In this document: piece by piece, positions 1-5,797 of the stretch
Numbering within the stretch: the stretch's first letter is position 1
Layout of the letters: each line of letters begins with the position of its first letter
Assembly: GCA_003229915.1 (NCBI GenBank)
Contig: QIGA01000099.1
Location: 1 to 8,558, forward strand
From: Chloroflexota bacterium
GTDB lineage: Bacteria > Chloroflexota > Dehalococcoidia > SZUA-161
Length of the DNA: 8,558 nucleotides
Reading direction: 5' to 3'
Notes under the pieces: model-generated
What the model was told of the DNA's origin: nothing
The model's database searches: none
What the model saw: the letters and a program-made list of their open reading frames with translations, nothing else
Made by a program: the position numbers and the translations under genes

Positions 1-164
1 TTGGGCGATATAAAGATGCGCTAGTCTGTTTTGAGAAAGCGATTGAGTTGAAAGAGGACTATGCTGAGGCGTGGCACAACAAAGGTGTGGCTCTTGAGAA
101 GCTGGGCCGACTGAAAGAGGCTCGTGCTGCCTACGAGCGCGCCCGCGCACTGGAGGAGGATTAG
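1..164 (+). CDS. TPR-repeat protein, C-terminal fragment
   Basis: This is the 3' end of a gene that starts left of the window. The reading frame is open from base 3 to the TAG at 162-164 and gives 53 residues. They match tetratricopeptide repeats: one helix pair with the pattern Y..AL..FEKAIEL....AEAW, then a second with G.AL.KLGR..EA...YERA..LEED. TPR units are helix-turn-helix scaffolds for protein-protein contact, so no enzymatic role can be inferred. The gene ends 2 nt before the der start, and its last codons (GGAGGAGGA, 152-160) form der's Shine-Dalgarno sequence, so the two are probably co-transcribed. What lies N-terminal to the repeats cannot be seen. Confidence 0.85.
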   Translation, partial: GRYKDALVCFEKAIELKEDYAEAWHNKGVALEKLGRLKEARAAYERARALEED

Positions 165-166
165 CC

Positions 167-1486
167 GTGACCAAACCGATCGTGGCCATCGTGGGCCGGC
201 CTAATGTAGGCAAGTCAACCCTGTTCAACCGGCTGGTCGGCAAACGCCTCGCGATCGTCGAAGACCTGCCTGGCACCACCCGCGATAGGGTTTACGCCGA
301 CATCTCCTGGCGGGATCGCGAGATAACCCTGATCGACACCGGCGGATTGGAGCCCAGGCCTGAATCCAGCCTCCGCCAAAAAGTCAAAGATCAGGCAGAA
401 GCGGCCATTGAGGAGGCGGAGGCTATCATCTTTATGGTGGATGTCCTGGAAGGGGTGACCATCCCCGATTCTGAGGTGGCTGAGGCACTCAGGCGCTCGC
501 AGAAGCCGATTGTTCTGGCGGTGAATAAGGCAGACAACGACCAGCGTCGCACTCAGGCGTTTCAGTTCCACGAGCTGGGCATTGGCCAGCCGATGGCGAT
601 CAGCGCCCATCATGGCACAGGGGTAGCGGACTTGATGGACGAAGTCGGCGACAGGTTACCTCCCTCCACTCCCACAGTGGAGGAGCCGGGCATGTTGAAG
701 ATCGCTATCGTCGGCCGCCCCAACGTGGGCAAATCCATGCTACTCAATGCCATCCTTGGTCAGGAGAGGGCGATTGTGAGCGATGCCCCAGGGACGACTC
801 GCGATGCTATAGATACTGTCTTCGAGCATGATGGTGAGTCGGTATTGTTTATAGATACCGCCGGGATCCGCCGCCGCGGTCGGATTGAGGGCGGTGTCGA
901 GCGGTACAGCGTTATGCGCTCTCTTCGCGCCATCTCAAGGGCTGACGTAGTCGTTCTGGCGACCGAGGCGGCGGGGGTTATCACTGCCCAGGATGCCCAC
1001 ATCGCAGGCTATATCCATCAGGCTCTTAAGGGCATGGTACTGGTGGTGAATAAGTGGGACCTGGCCGGCGAACTGGAGATGGACGCGGTCAATTGTACTT
1101 TAGAGATCCAACAGAGGCTCAAATTCTTTCCGGGTGTGCCCATACTATTTGTTTCGGCTCTGTTAGAGATGGGCATTGACCAGGTGTTGACGGAGGCCAA
1201 AAGAGTCTCCCTGGAGAGGCAGAAGCGCCTTCCTACGGCCTTACTGAATGCGGAGATTGGCCGGATCATGGCTGCTCATTCGCCCCCCTCGTTGCGGGGG
1301 AGGCAGCTCAAGGTCTCGTACGTTACTCAGGCTGAGATCAGCCCGCCAACCTTCGTTTTCTTCGTCAATGATCCCAAGCTGCTCCACTTCTCTTATCAGC
1401 GCTATCTGGAGAACAGGCTTCGTGAGGCTTTCGGTTTCAGCGGCATCCCGCTGAGGCTAATCTTCAAGCGAAAAGGCCGGGGTTGA
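167..1486 (+). CDS. der: Ribosome-assembly GTPase Der (EngA)
   Basis: Der is an essential GTPase with two tandem G domains that helps 50S ribosomal subunit maturation. At 439 aa it has normal family length. G domain 1 shows the P-loop GRPNVGKS (10-17), PGTTRD (35-40), DTGG (57-60) and NKAD (120-123). G domain 2 repeats the set: GRPNVGKS (183-190), PGTTRD (208-213), DTAG (230-233) and NKWD (295-298). Residues from about 352 to the end form the KH-like C-terminal domain. The start is GTG at 167, with a strong GGAGGAGGA Shine-Dalgarno at 152-160 inside the preceding TPR gene. The stop overlaps the plsY start. Two tandem G domains identify Der rather than Era or another single-domain Era-like GTPase. 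Confidence 0.97.
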   Translation: MTKPIVAIVGRPNVGKSTLFNRLVGKRLAIVEDLPGTTRDRVYADISWRDREITLIDTGGLEPRPESSLRQKVKDQAEAAIEEAEAIIFMVDVLEGVTIPDSEVAEALRRSQKPIVLAVNKADNDQRRTQAFQFHELGIGQPMAISAHHGTGVADLMDEVGDRLPPSTPTVEEPGMLKIAIVGRPNVGKSMLLNAILGQERAIVSDAPGTTRDAIDTVFEHDGESVLFIDTAGIRRRGRIEGGVERYSVMRSLRAISRADVVVLATEAAGVITAQDAHIAGYIHQALKGMVLVVNKWDLAGELEMDAVNCTLEIQQRLKFFPGVPILFVSALLEMGIDQVLTEAKRVSLERQKRLPTALLNAEIGRIMAAHSPPSLRGRQLKVSYVTQAEISPPTFVFFVNDPKLLHFSYQRYLENRLREAFGFSGIPLRLIFKRKGRG

Positions 1487-2103
1487 TCGAATTCGCAGCC
1501 GTGGTCATCGGCAGTTACCTGATTGGCTCTATTCCCTTTGGGCTGATACTGGGTAAGCTTCGGGGCGTGGATATCAGGGAATATGGCAGCGGTAACATCG
1601 GCACCACAAATGTGATGCGCACCGTTGGCGCTAAAGCTGGCGCTGTGGTTCTTGTCGGCGACGTGCTCAAGGGCGTGAGTGCTGTTTTCATCGCCCGGTA
1701 TGTCATCGGGTCTCCTGCTGGTGAGATGGCTGCTGGCTTCGCTGCCGTCGCCGGGCATGACTGGTCGGTGTTCATCAAGTTTCGGGGGGGGCGAGGCGTT
1801 GCCACTTCGGTGGGAGGGCTTTTTGTGATGGCACCGTTGGCTGCTGTTGGCGGCTTTGCGGTCTTCATCCTTGTCATCGCCCTGACTCGCTATGCTTCCC
1901 TGGGTTCCTTGGTGGGGGCACTCAGCGGTGTGGCGATCGCAGCCGCGTTTACGGCTGCGGACCGGATCCCGGCGGAGTACCTCATCTACACCGGTGTGGT
2001 TGTCGCCTTGATAATCTTTCAGCATCGGGATAATATCTCCAGGCTGATATCGGGCGCTGAGCGCAAGCTGGGGCAGAGGGTGGAGAAGAGGCAGACTCAG
2101 TGA
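1483..2103 (+). CDS. plsY: Glycerol-3-phosphate acyltransferase PlsY
   Basis: PlsY is an integral membrane enzyme that transfers an acyl group from acyl-phosphate to the sn-1 position of glycerol-3-phosphate, giving lysophosphatidate, the first step of phospholipid synthesis. At 206 aa it is family length. The three family motifs are visible: SGNIGTTNVMR (36-46), the central GHDWSVFIKFRGGRGVAT block (91-108), and RDNISRL (182-188) followed by G.E.K. GDVLKG (59-64) is also typical. Hydrophobic segments lie near 4-22, 53-75, 82-93, 112-135, 138-158 and 165-180. The TTG start (1483) overlaps the der TGA as TTGA, and the stop overlaps a GTG start of gpsA. Both suggest translational coupling. The usual GGKG of motif 2 is GGRG here, a conservative change. 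Confidence 0.96.
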   Translation: MIEFAAVVIGSYLIGSIPFGLILGKLRGVDIREYGSGNIGTTNVMRTVGAKAGAVVLVGDVLKGVSAVFIARYVIGSPAGEMAAGFAAVAGHDWSVFIKFRGGRGVATSVGGLFVMAPLAAVGGFAVFILVIALTRYASLGSLVGALSGVAIAAAFTAADRIPAEYLIYTGVVVALIIFQHRDNISRLISGAERKLGQRVEKRQTQ

Positions 2104-3146
2104 GGCAGAAGATGGGAGAGGTCGCTGTCATCGGCACCACGGGCTGGGGCACGACCCTGGGGATAATGCTCAGCCGCAAGGGAATGGTGGTGGCGCTTTG
2201 GGCACGAACCGAGGAGGAAGCGGCGCGACTGAACCGGGAGAGGGAAAACGCCGAGCGGACTCCGGGATTCCCGTTTCCAGAGGGGCTTCGCGCCACCGCT
2301 GCTCTTGATGAGGCGCTCAATAAAGCAGCCCTTGTGATCCTCGCCGTGCCCTCACAGCATATGCGACATCACGCGAGGCTGATTCGTGAGCACCTCGACA
2401 GCACCAAGCTTGTTCTGAGCGTCGCCAAGGGGCTTGAGCTTGACAGCGCCAAGCGAATGTCCGAGGTTATCCCTGAGGAAATAGACCCCCGTTTTCACCA
2501 CAATATATGCGTTCTTTCCGGCCCCAACCTGTCCAGGGAGATCGCCCGGGGACTGCCGGCGACCGCTGTCGTCGCTGGCCGTGATGCCTCGGTGGTCGCA
2601 AGGGTGCAGAAGATGATGGCTTCCCCCCTGTTTCGTGTTTACGTTAACCCCGATGTGGTGGGTGTGGAGCTGGGGGGCGTGCTCAAAAATATCATCGCTC
2701 TCGCGGCGGGGATGGTCGATGGCTTGGGCTATGGAGATAATACCAAGGCTGGCCTGCTAACGCGGGGGCTTGCCGAGATCACCCGCCTGGGGGTAGCGGC
2801 AGGGGCCAACCCGCTGACCTTCGCTGGTCTCGCTGGCTTGGGAGACCTGGTGGCTACCTGTTCCAGCCCGTTGAGCCGCAACCGTTTCTTGGGCCAGGAG
2901 CTTGCCAAAGGACGCTCGCTGGAGGAGATAACGGCTTCCATGACTGGCATAGCTGAGGGAGTTACCACCACCGTTGCCGCTCTTAAGCTGGCCGGTGACT
3001 ATAAAGTGGAGATGCCGATTGCTCAGCAGGTATACAGAGTGCTCTACGAAGGGCTCGATGTCCGCCAGGGTATTGTGGAGCTCATGGGGCGGGAGCTAAA
3101 GCACGAGTTCTCTGATACCTTAAGTAGTGCTGTTAAGCGCCTGTAG
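2100..3146 (+). CDS. gpsA: Glycerol-3-phosphate dehydrogenase [NAD(P)+]
   Basis: GpsA is a cytosolic enzyme that reduces dihydroxyacetone phosphate to sn-glycerol-3-phosphate, the substrate of PlsY encoded just upstream. The N-terminal Rossmann domain starts with EVAVIGTTGWGTTL. SVAKGLE (107-113) and LSGPNLSREIARG.PA (138-153) are family signatures. The helical C-terminal domain carries GVELGGVLKNIIALAAG with the presumed catalytic lysine at about 196, then GDNTKAGLLTRGL and a late NRFLGQELAKG. Length (348 aa) is normal. The GTG at 2100 overlaps the plsY stop. The ATG at 2112 is an equally credible start and gives the family-typical short N-terminus MGEVAVIG. The middle glycine of the usual GAGSWG dinucleotide motif is threonine here. 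Confidence 0.95.
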   Translation: MRQKMGEVAVIGTTGWGTTLGIMLSRKGMVVALWARTEEEAARLNRERENAERTPGFPFPEGLRATAALDEALNKAALVILAVPSQHMRHHARLIREHLDSTKLVLSVAKGLELDSAKRMSEVIPEEIDPRFHHNICVLSGPNLSREIARGLPATAVVAGRDASVVARVQKMMASPLFRVYVNPDVVGVELGGVLKNIIALAAGMVDGLGYGDNTKAGLLTRGLAEITRLGVAAGANPLTFAGLAGLGDLVATCSSPLSRNRFLGQELAKGRSLEEITASMTGIAEGVTTTVAALKLAGDYKVEMPIAQQVYRVLYEGLDVRQGIVELMGRELKHEFSDTLSSAVKRL

Positions 3147-3155
3147 TGCTATAAT
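3147..3155 (+). promoter_or_regulatory. Extended -10 promoter for the SDR gene
   Basis: TGCTATAAT is a perfect TATAAT hexamer (3150-3155) preceded by the extended -10 TG at 3147-3148. It begins directly after the gpsA stop codon. No good -35 is present at 16-18 nt upstream (GTGCTG), which is common for extended -10 promoters. Transcription would begin near 3162 and leave a leader of about 180 nt before the SDR start. An 8-bp direct repeat GTAGTGCT (3124-3131 and 3143-3150) spans the -35 to -10 region. No start site has been measured. Confidence 0.55.
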
Positions 3156-3161
3156 ATGGCG

Positions 3162-3340
3162 GACAAAGATCAGGGCTCCTCGCGATAAGAAAAAGTTTTC
3201 AGCCTTAGCGTTTTGAATTTGTTTAGAAGTTAGAAGCTAGGGTTTCTCTTTTCACAGAGGGATGCCCTCGAAAACTGGTAGGTGGGCTTGGCCCAGTGCC
3301 TACCTGACTAAGAAGACACAAGGAGGGTAAAAGGAAGAAA
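3162..3340 (+). promoter_or_regulatory. Structured 5' leader of the SDR gene, candidate cis-regulatory RNA
   Basis: Three stems are visible by eye. AGGGCT (3172-3177) pairs with AGCCTT (3201-3206). GAGGG (3257-3261) pairs with CCCTC (3265-3269). A strong 11-bp helix is formed by GGTAGG (3277-3282) with CCTACC (3299-3304) and TGGGC (3283-3287) with GCCCA (3291-3295), with a TTG loop and a 3-nt GTG bulge. There is no U-tract after the last helix, so it is not an ordinary terminator. TGCCCTC (3263-3269) can also pair with GAGGGTA (3323-3329), which contains the Shine-Dalgarno AGGAGG (3321-3326). CTCT (3246-3249) can pair with AGAG (3256-3259). These pairings exclude one another. I recognise no known riboswitch consensus. 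Confidence 0.4.
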
Positions 3341-4264
3341 ATGGGAGACAGACTAAAGGGCAAAGTGGTGGTAATCACCGGAGCTGGCCGGGGCATTGGC
3401 AGGGCTGAAGCTATCTTGTTTGCTGAGGAAGGGGCCAAGGTAGTGGTCAACGATCTGGGTAGTGCTGGCGATGGCACAGGAGAAGCTGCCACACCGGCCG
3501 ATGAGGTGGTTAAGGAGATCAAGGACAGGGGAGGAGAAGCGGTCGCCAACTATGACAGCGTAGCCACTACGGAGGGTGGAGAGAACATCATCAAGGCCGC
3601 GCTGGATGCCTTCGGCAGATTGGACATCCTGGTCAACAATGCTGGGATCCTCAGGGACCGCATGGTCTTCAACATGACCCCCGAGGAATGGGACATTGTT
3701 ATGAAGGTCCATCTCTACGGTCATTTCAATTGCACCAAACCCGCGTGCGCGGTATTCCGACAGCAGAGAAGCGGCCGCATAATAAACACCTCCTCTGAGT
3801 CGGGTCTGGGGAATATGGGGCAGGCCAACTACAGCGCTGCCAAAGAGGGGGTAATCGGGTTCACCAGGACAGTGGCCCGAGACATGGGTAAGTACGGGGT
3901 GACGTGCAATGCTGTGCGGCCACGCGCTGCCACGAGGCTTACAGTGTCCCCAGAGCTCAGAGCAGCCACCGAACGCGCTAAAGCCACGGGTGCCGCGATG
4001 CCTCCGGGGGCGGACATGATTGCCTCTCTGCCGGAGCCCGAAGCTATGGTCCCGTTTGTGGTATACCTTGCAACCGATGAGGCGGCCAGTATAAATGGCT
4101 GCACCTTCCTGATCAGTGGGGACCAGATAGCTCTTTACTCCGAGCCGGTGGTGGCGAAAACCATCTACAAAGATGGTACGTGGACGCTCGACGAGCTGTC
4201 AGCGATCGTGCCGAGCACGCTGGCAGCCGGCTTGGTGAACCCCGCAGGCCCGCCGAAAGAATAA
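3341..4264 (+). CDS. SDR-family dehydrogenase, MFE-2 / hydroxyacyl-CoA dehydrogenase-like
   Basis: This is a 307-aa classical-type short-chain dehydrogenase. The cofactor motif is TGAGRGIG (13-20). Asp38 at the end of the second strand (VVVND) favours NAD(H) over NADP(H). NNAG is at 99-102, the catalytic serine at about 152 (NTSSESG), and YSAAK at 164-168. The insertion after NDLG, the ILRDRMVFNMTPEEWD stretch and the tail KDGTWTLDEL resemble the (3R)-hydroxyacyl-CoA dehydrogenase domain of multifunctional enzyme type 2. The MaoC-type hydratase and SCP2 domains of MFE-2 are absent. The usual catalytic Asn is His124 (VHLYGHF), as I recall from this subfamily. Likely role: oxidation of a 3-hydroxyacyl-CoA in beta-oxidation; the substrate is inferred. 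SD candidates are AGGAGG (3321) and AAGGA (3331). It is probably monocistronic. Confidence 0.88.
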   Translation: MGDRLKGKVVVITGAGRGIGRAEAILFAEEGAKVVVNDLGSAGDGTGEAATPADEVVKEIKDRGGEAVANYDSVATTEGGENIIKAALDAFGRLDILVNNAGILRDRMVFNMTPEEWDIVMKVHLYGHFNCTKPACAVFRQQRSGRIINTSSESGLGNMGQANYSAAKEGVIGFTRTVARDMGKYGVTCNAVRPRAATRLTVSPELRAATERAKATGAAMPPGADMIASLPEPEAMVPFVVYLATDEAASINGCTFLISGDQIALYSEPVVAKTIYKDGTWTLDELSAIVPSTLAAGLVNPAGPPKE

Positions 4265-4416
4265 TATCGGCTTCCTGGGCATTGCACGTGCTGTCATGCT
4301 ACGGAAATACAGGTTGGCAGTTTCGAGTGGTTAGGGTTGGCTGACGTTGCTCTCCCTCTGCGTGCTATGGAGCCCAAAAATAGCGACCAGAACTCCAGTC
4401 AGTTGCTACACCTCAA
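4265..4416. other. Intergenic stretch after the SDR gene
   Basis: This is the left part of the 414-nt region between the convergent SDR and rimM genes. I see no gene and no clear intrinsic terminator for the SDR gene. The only notable items are a GCACGTGC palindrome (4284-4291) and AAATAGCGAC (4378-4387), whose exact reverse complement lies at 4626-4635 on the other side of the repeat element. Confidence 0.5.
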
Positions 4417-4556
4417 TGTCATTGCGAGGCACCCTGAGCCAGTCGTAGGGTGCCGAAGCAATCTTGAATGTATTTATATGCTGGGATTGCTTCGCTGAGT
4501 TTACCCTGAGCCTGTCCTGAGCGCCATGAGATTGCTTCGCTGCGCTCGCAATGACA
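4417..4556. repeat. MITE-like composite palindromic repeat, 140 bp
   Basis: The element is bounded by perfect 12-bp terminal inverted repeats, TGTCATTGCGAG (4417-4428) and CTCGCAATGACA (4545-4556). Inside it, CGAAGCAATC (4454-4463) is inverted at 4485-4494, and GATTGCTTCGCTG is directly repeated (4485-4497 and 4530-4542). ACCCTGAGCCNGTC occurs twice (4431-4444 and 4503-4516, 13 of 14 identical). GCACCCT (4429-4435) forms a 7-bp stem with AGGGTGC (4447-4453). The ATTGCGAG / GAAGCAATC and CCCTGAGCC.GTC words are, from general knowledge, common in dispersed non-coding repeats of many bacterial genomes and produce spurious ORFs. It encodes no protein. A degenerate extra end, CTCGCAACGACA (11 of 12), follows at 4589-4600. 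Confidence 0.8.
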
Positions 4557-4678
4557 AAAAAGAGTTCGTTATGACACAAGGCGAGGTGCTCGCAACGACA
4601 CCCCAAACTCTGATTTTTATAGCCAGTCGCTATTTCGGGGTGGAACGGGGTTCTTGATATTCTGAAATCCCTGAGAGG
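4557..4678. other. Intergenic stretch after the repeat element
   Basis: This stretch has no gene. It holds a small hairpin, GCGAG (4581-4585) with CTCGC (4589-4593), which belongs to a degraded copy of the neighbouring repeat's terminal sequence. It also holds the inverted 10-mer GTCGCTATTT (4626-4635) matching 4378-4387. Confidence 0.5.
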
Positions 4679-4684
4679 TCAGGG
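4669..4684 (-). terminator. Weak hairpin at the end of rimM
   Basis: CCCTGA (4669-4674) and TCAGGG (4679-4684) form a 6-bp stem with a 4-nt loop that spans the rimM stop codon. Read on the minus strand it is followed by ATTTCAG, a poor U-tract. It may act as a weak terminator or 3' end stabiliser for the leftward operon, but this is tentative. Confidence 0.25.
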
Positions 4685-5200
4685 GGGAGCCAACAGTCCC
4701 TCGATGGCCTCGATGACCACCCTCTTCGCCTCCAGGTCGATGGATTTGACCACGTCCTCGATGGCTGGGATCAGTATCTCGCCGCGCTTGCCCTGTACTA
4801 CGTAGACATCGTTGGCGGGTGTGGTCATGAGATCGACAATTCGTCCCACATATTTACCATCAGTGGTCAGTACTTCGAGTCCGATAAGCTGGAAGGCGTA
4901 GTATTCGTCCTCGGCGAGCGGGCGTATTTCAGCGCGGGGGATGGTGAGGGCGCGCCCTCTTAGCTTATCGGCGTCCTGTCGCGTGTCGATGGTTGCGAGC
5001 TTGAGCAGAAGGTGCTGTTTGTGGGGGCGGCTGCTTTCGATCTCCAGCGGCTGGCCATCGAGATAGACCAGCTTTCCAGGAGCGAACCGATCGGGGAAAT
5101 CGGTCGCGACCCGGGCCCTTACCTCCCCCTTTATCCCCCAGGGAGCCAGGACATGCCCCACGATGAGGAACTCGGGAGGAGCGAATTGCTCACCCATCAC
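4679..5200 (-). CDS. rimM: 16S rRNA maturation factor RimM
   Basis: RimM assists late assembly of the 30S subunit head and binds ribosomal protein S19. The 173-aa product has the N-terminal RimM barrel with the hallmark IVGHVLAPWGIKGEVR (about 13-28) followed by TDFPDRF. A C-terminal PRC-barrel (about 96-170) shows EYYAFQLIGLEV, G..VGRI, ANDVYVV and ILIPAI.DVVK.ID. Length is normal. The start is either GTG at 5200 or the adjacent ATG at 5197. The Shine-Dalgarno is weak (GGGG about 10 nt upstream), which fits coupling to khpA, whose stop is 15 nt away. It is the last gene of the leftward rpsP-khpA-rimM cluster. The usual next genes, trmD and rplS, are not here. Confidence 0.96.
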   Translation of the reverse strand: MMGEQFAPPEFLIVGHVLAPWGIKGEVRARVATDFPDRFAPGKLVYLDGQPLEIESSRPHKQHLLLKLATIDTRQDADKLRGRALTIPRAEIRPLAEDEYYAFQLIGLEVLTTDGKYVGRIVDLMTTPANDVYVVQGKRGEILIPAIEDVVKSIDLEAKRVVIEAIEGLLAPP

Positions 5201-5215
5201 CGAAGCCCCAGTGGC

Positions 5216-5485
5216 TCAGGAGCTATCTTCAGAGCTGTCGCTGCTCTCGGGGGAGTCGGAGATTATTTCCAGGGTCGCGCGAGTGCCCTTCCTGATCGCT
5301 GCCACCCGCAGCAGGGTGCGCATTGCCTTGGCGATTCTGCCCTCTTTGCCAATGACCTTTCCCGTATCATCGGGCGCGACCTGGAGCTTGAGGATAACCC
5401 CGTCCTCAGCAGGCACCTCGACCACGGTGACCTCATCCGGTTTGTCCACTATGGATTTCGCGATGTACTCGATGAGTTCTTTCAT
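5216..5485 (-). CDS. khpA: KH-domain RNA-binding protein KhpA
   Basis: This small protein (89 aa from the ATG at 5485) has a single KH domain. The RNA-binding loop GKEG is at 46-49, within DDTGKVIGKEGRIAKAMRTL. In other bacteria KhpA works with KhpB (EloR/Jag) and affects cell division and sRNA function; its role here is inferred. I chose ATG 5485 because MKELIEYIAKS is the usual family N-terminus and AAGGTGA sits at a proper distance upstream. A GTG at 5494 would add MKR and begin only 3 nt after the rpsP stop. The last 15 or so residues (SDSPESSDSSEDSS) are unusually rich in Ser, Asp and Glu, a likely disordered tail beyond the KH fold. It lies between rpsP and rimM, the classic location. 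Confidence 0.93.
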   Translation of the reverse strand: MKELIEYIAKSIVDKPDEVTVVEVPAEDGVILKLQVAPDDTGKVIGKEGRIAKAMRTLLRVAAIRKGTRATLEIISDSPESSDSSEDSS

Positions 5486-5497
5486 TCTCTTCACCTT

Positions 5498-5752
5498 CTA
5501 GCTAGCGAGTTTGTCGGTGATTCCCTGCCGTTTCAGCAGGCTGGCAACGGTTTGAGTGGGCTGTGCCCCCTGGCGCAGCCACTTGAGGGCTTTCTCTTCA
5601 TGGATCACGACAGTTGCCGGATCGGTTAAGGGATCATAGTGTCCAATGACCTCGATGAAAGCGCCGTCACGGGGCGCTCGTGAATCGGCAACTACTACCC
5701 GGTAGCTGGGTTTCTTCTTTCTCCCCACTCGCTGCAGTCGAATCTTAACCAT
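5498..5752 (-). CDS. rpsP: 30S ribosomal protein S16
   Basis: S16 is a 30S subunit protein that binds 16S rRNA early in assembly. The 84-aa product begins MVKIRLQRVGRKKKPSYRVVVADSRAPRDG and continues with IEVIGHYDPLTDP, which are diagnostic family sequences, and length is typical. The ATG at 5750-5752 is preceded on the minus strand by AGGGGAG (5761-5767) at 8 nt. The gene lies 45 nt downstream of the acyl-CoA synthetase alpha gene and just before khpA, so it could be read from the upstream operon promoter or from its own. Within the 45-nt gap, TAGAAT (5776-5781 on the minus strand) is a possible -10. Confidence 0.97.
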   Translation of the reverse strand: MVKIRLQRVGRKKKPSYRVVVADSRAPRDGAFIEVIGHYDPLTDPATVVIHEEKALKWLRQGAQPTQTVASLLKRQGITDKLAS

Positions 5753-5775
5753 TTTCCATACTCCCCTACCTCGTT

Positions 5776-5781
5776 ATTCTA
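5776..5781 (-). promoter_or_regulatory. Possible -10 element for rpsP
   Basis: Minus-strand TAGAAT sits 24 nt upstream of the rpsP start. The surrounding 10-mer CTAGAATAAC (5773-5782) is identical to the one at the putative promoter of the upstream synthetase operon (8026-8035). No acceptable -35 is present (GAATTA at 17 nt), so this is weak support for an internal promoter. Confidence 0.28.
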
Positions 5782-5797
5782 GTTTTCGGGGCCATCC

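Noticed and set aside
1402..2025. Minus-strand 207-aa ORF antisense to plsY
   Set aside because: It lies opposite clear PlsY motifs, and its composition (many His, Asp, Arg) looks like a reverse-frame shadow.
3156..3188. Tiny ORF (10 codons) just after the gpsA stop, possible leader peptide
   Set aside because: Its ATG touches the -10 hexamer and would lie upstream of the predicted transcription start, and it has no RBS.
3277..3304. Intrinsic terminator for gpsA
   Set aside because: The hairpin is strong but is followed by TGACTAAGAAG rather than a T-run, and it lies downstream of the SDR promoter.
4417..4556. CRISPR array
   Set aside because: The repeats are nested, inverted and unevenly spaced, with no regular spacer pattern and no cas genes.
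4406..4606. Minus-strand 66-aa ORF across the intergenic repeat
   Set aside because: It is a read-through of the palindromic repeat (IASAAKQS- and LRVPRNDI-like words), a familiar spurious product. It has no RBS or family support.
5012..5629. Plus-strand 205-aa ORF antisense to rimM, khpA and rpsP
   Set aside because: It crosses three well-supported genes on the other strand and shows no protein family features.
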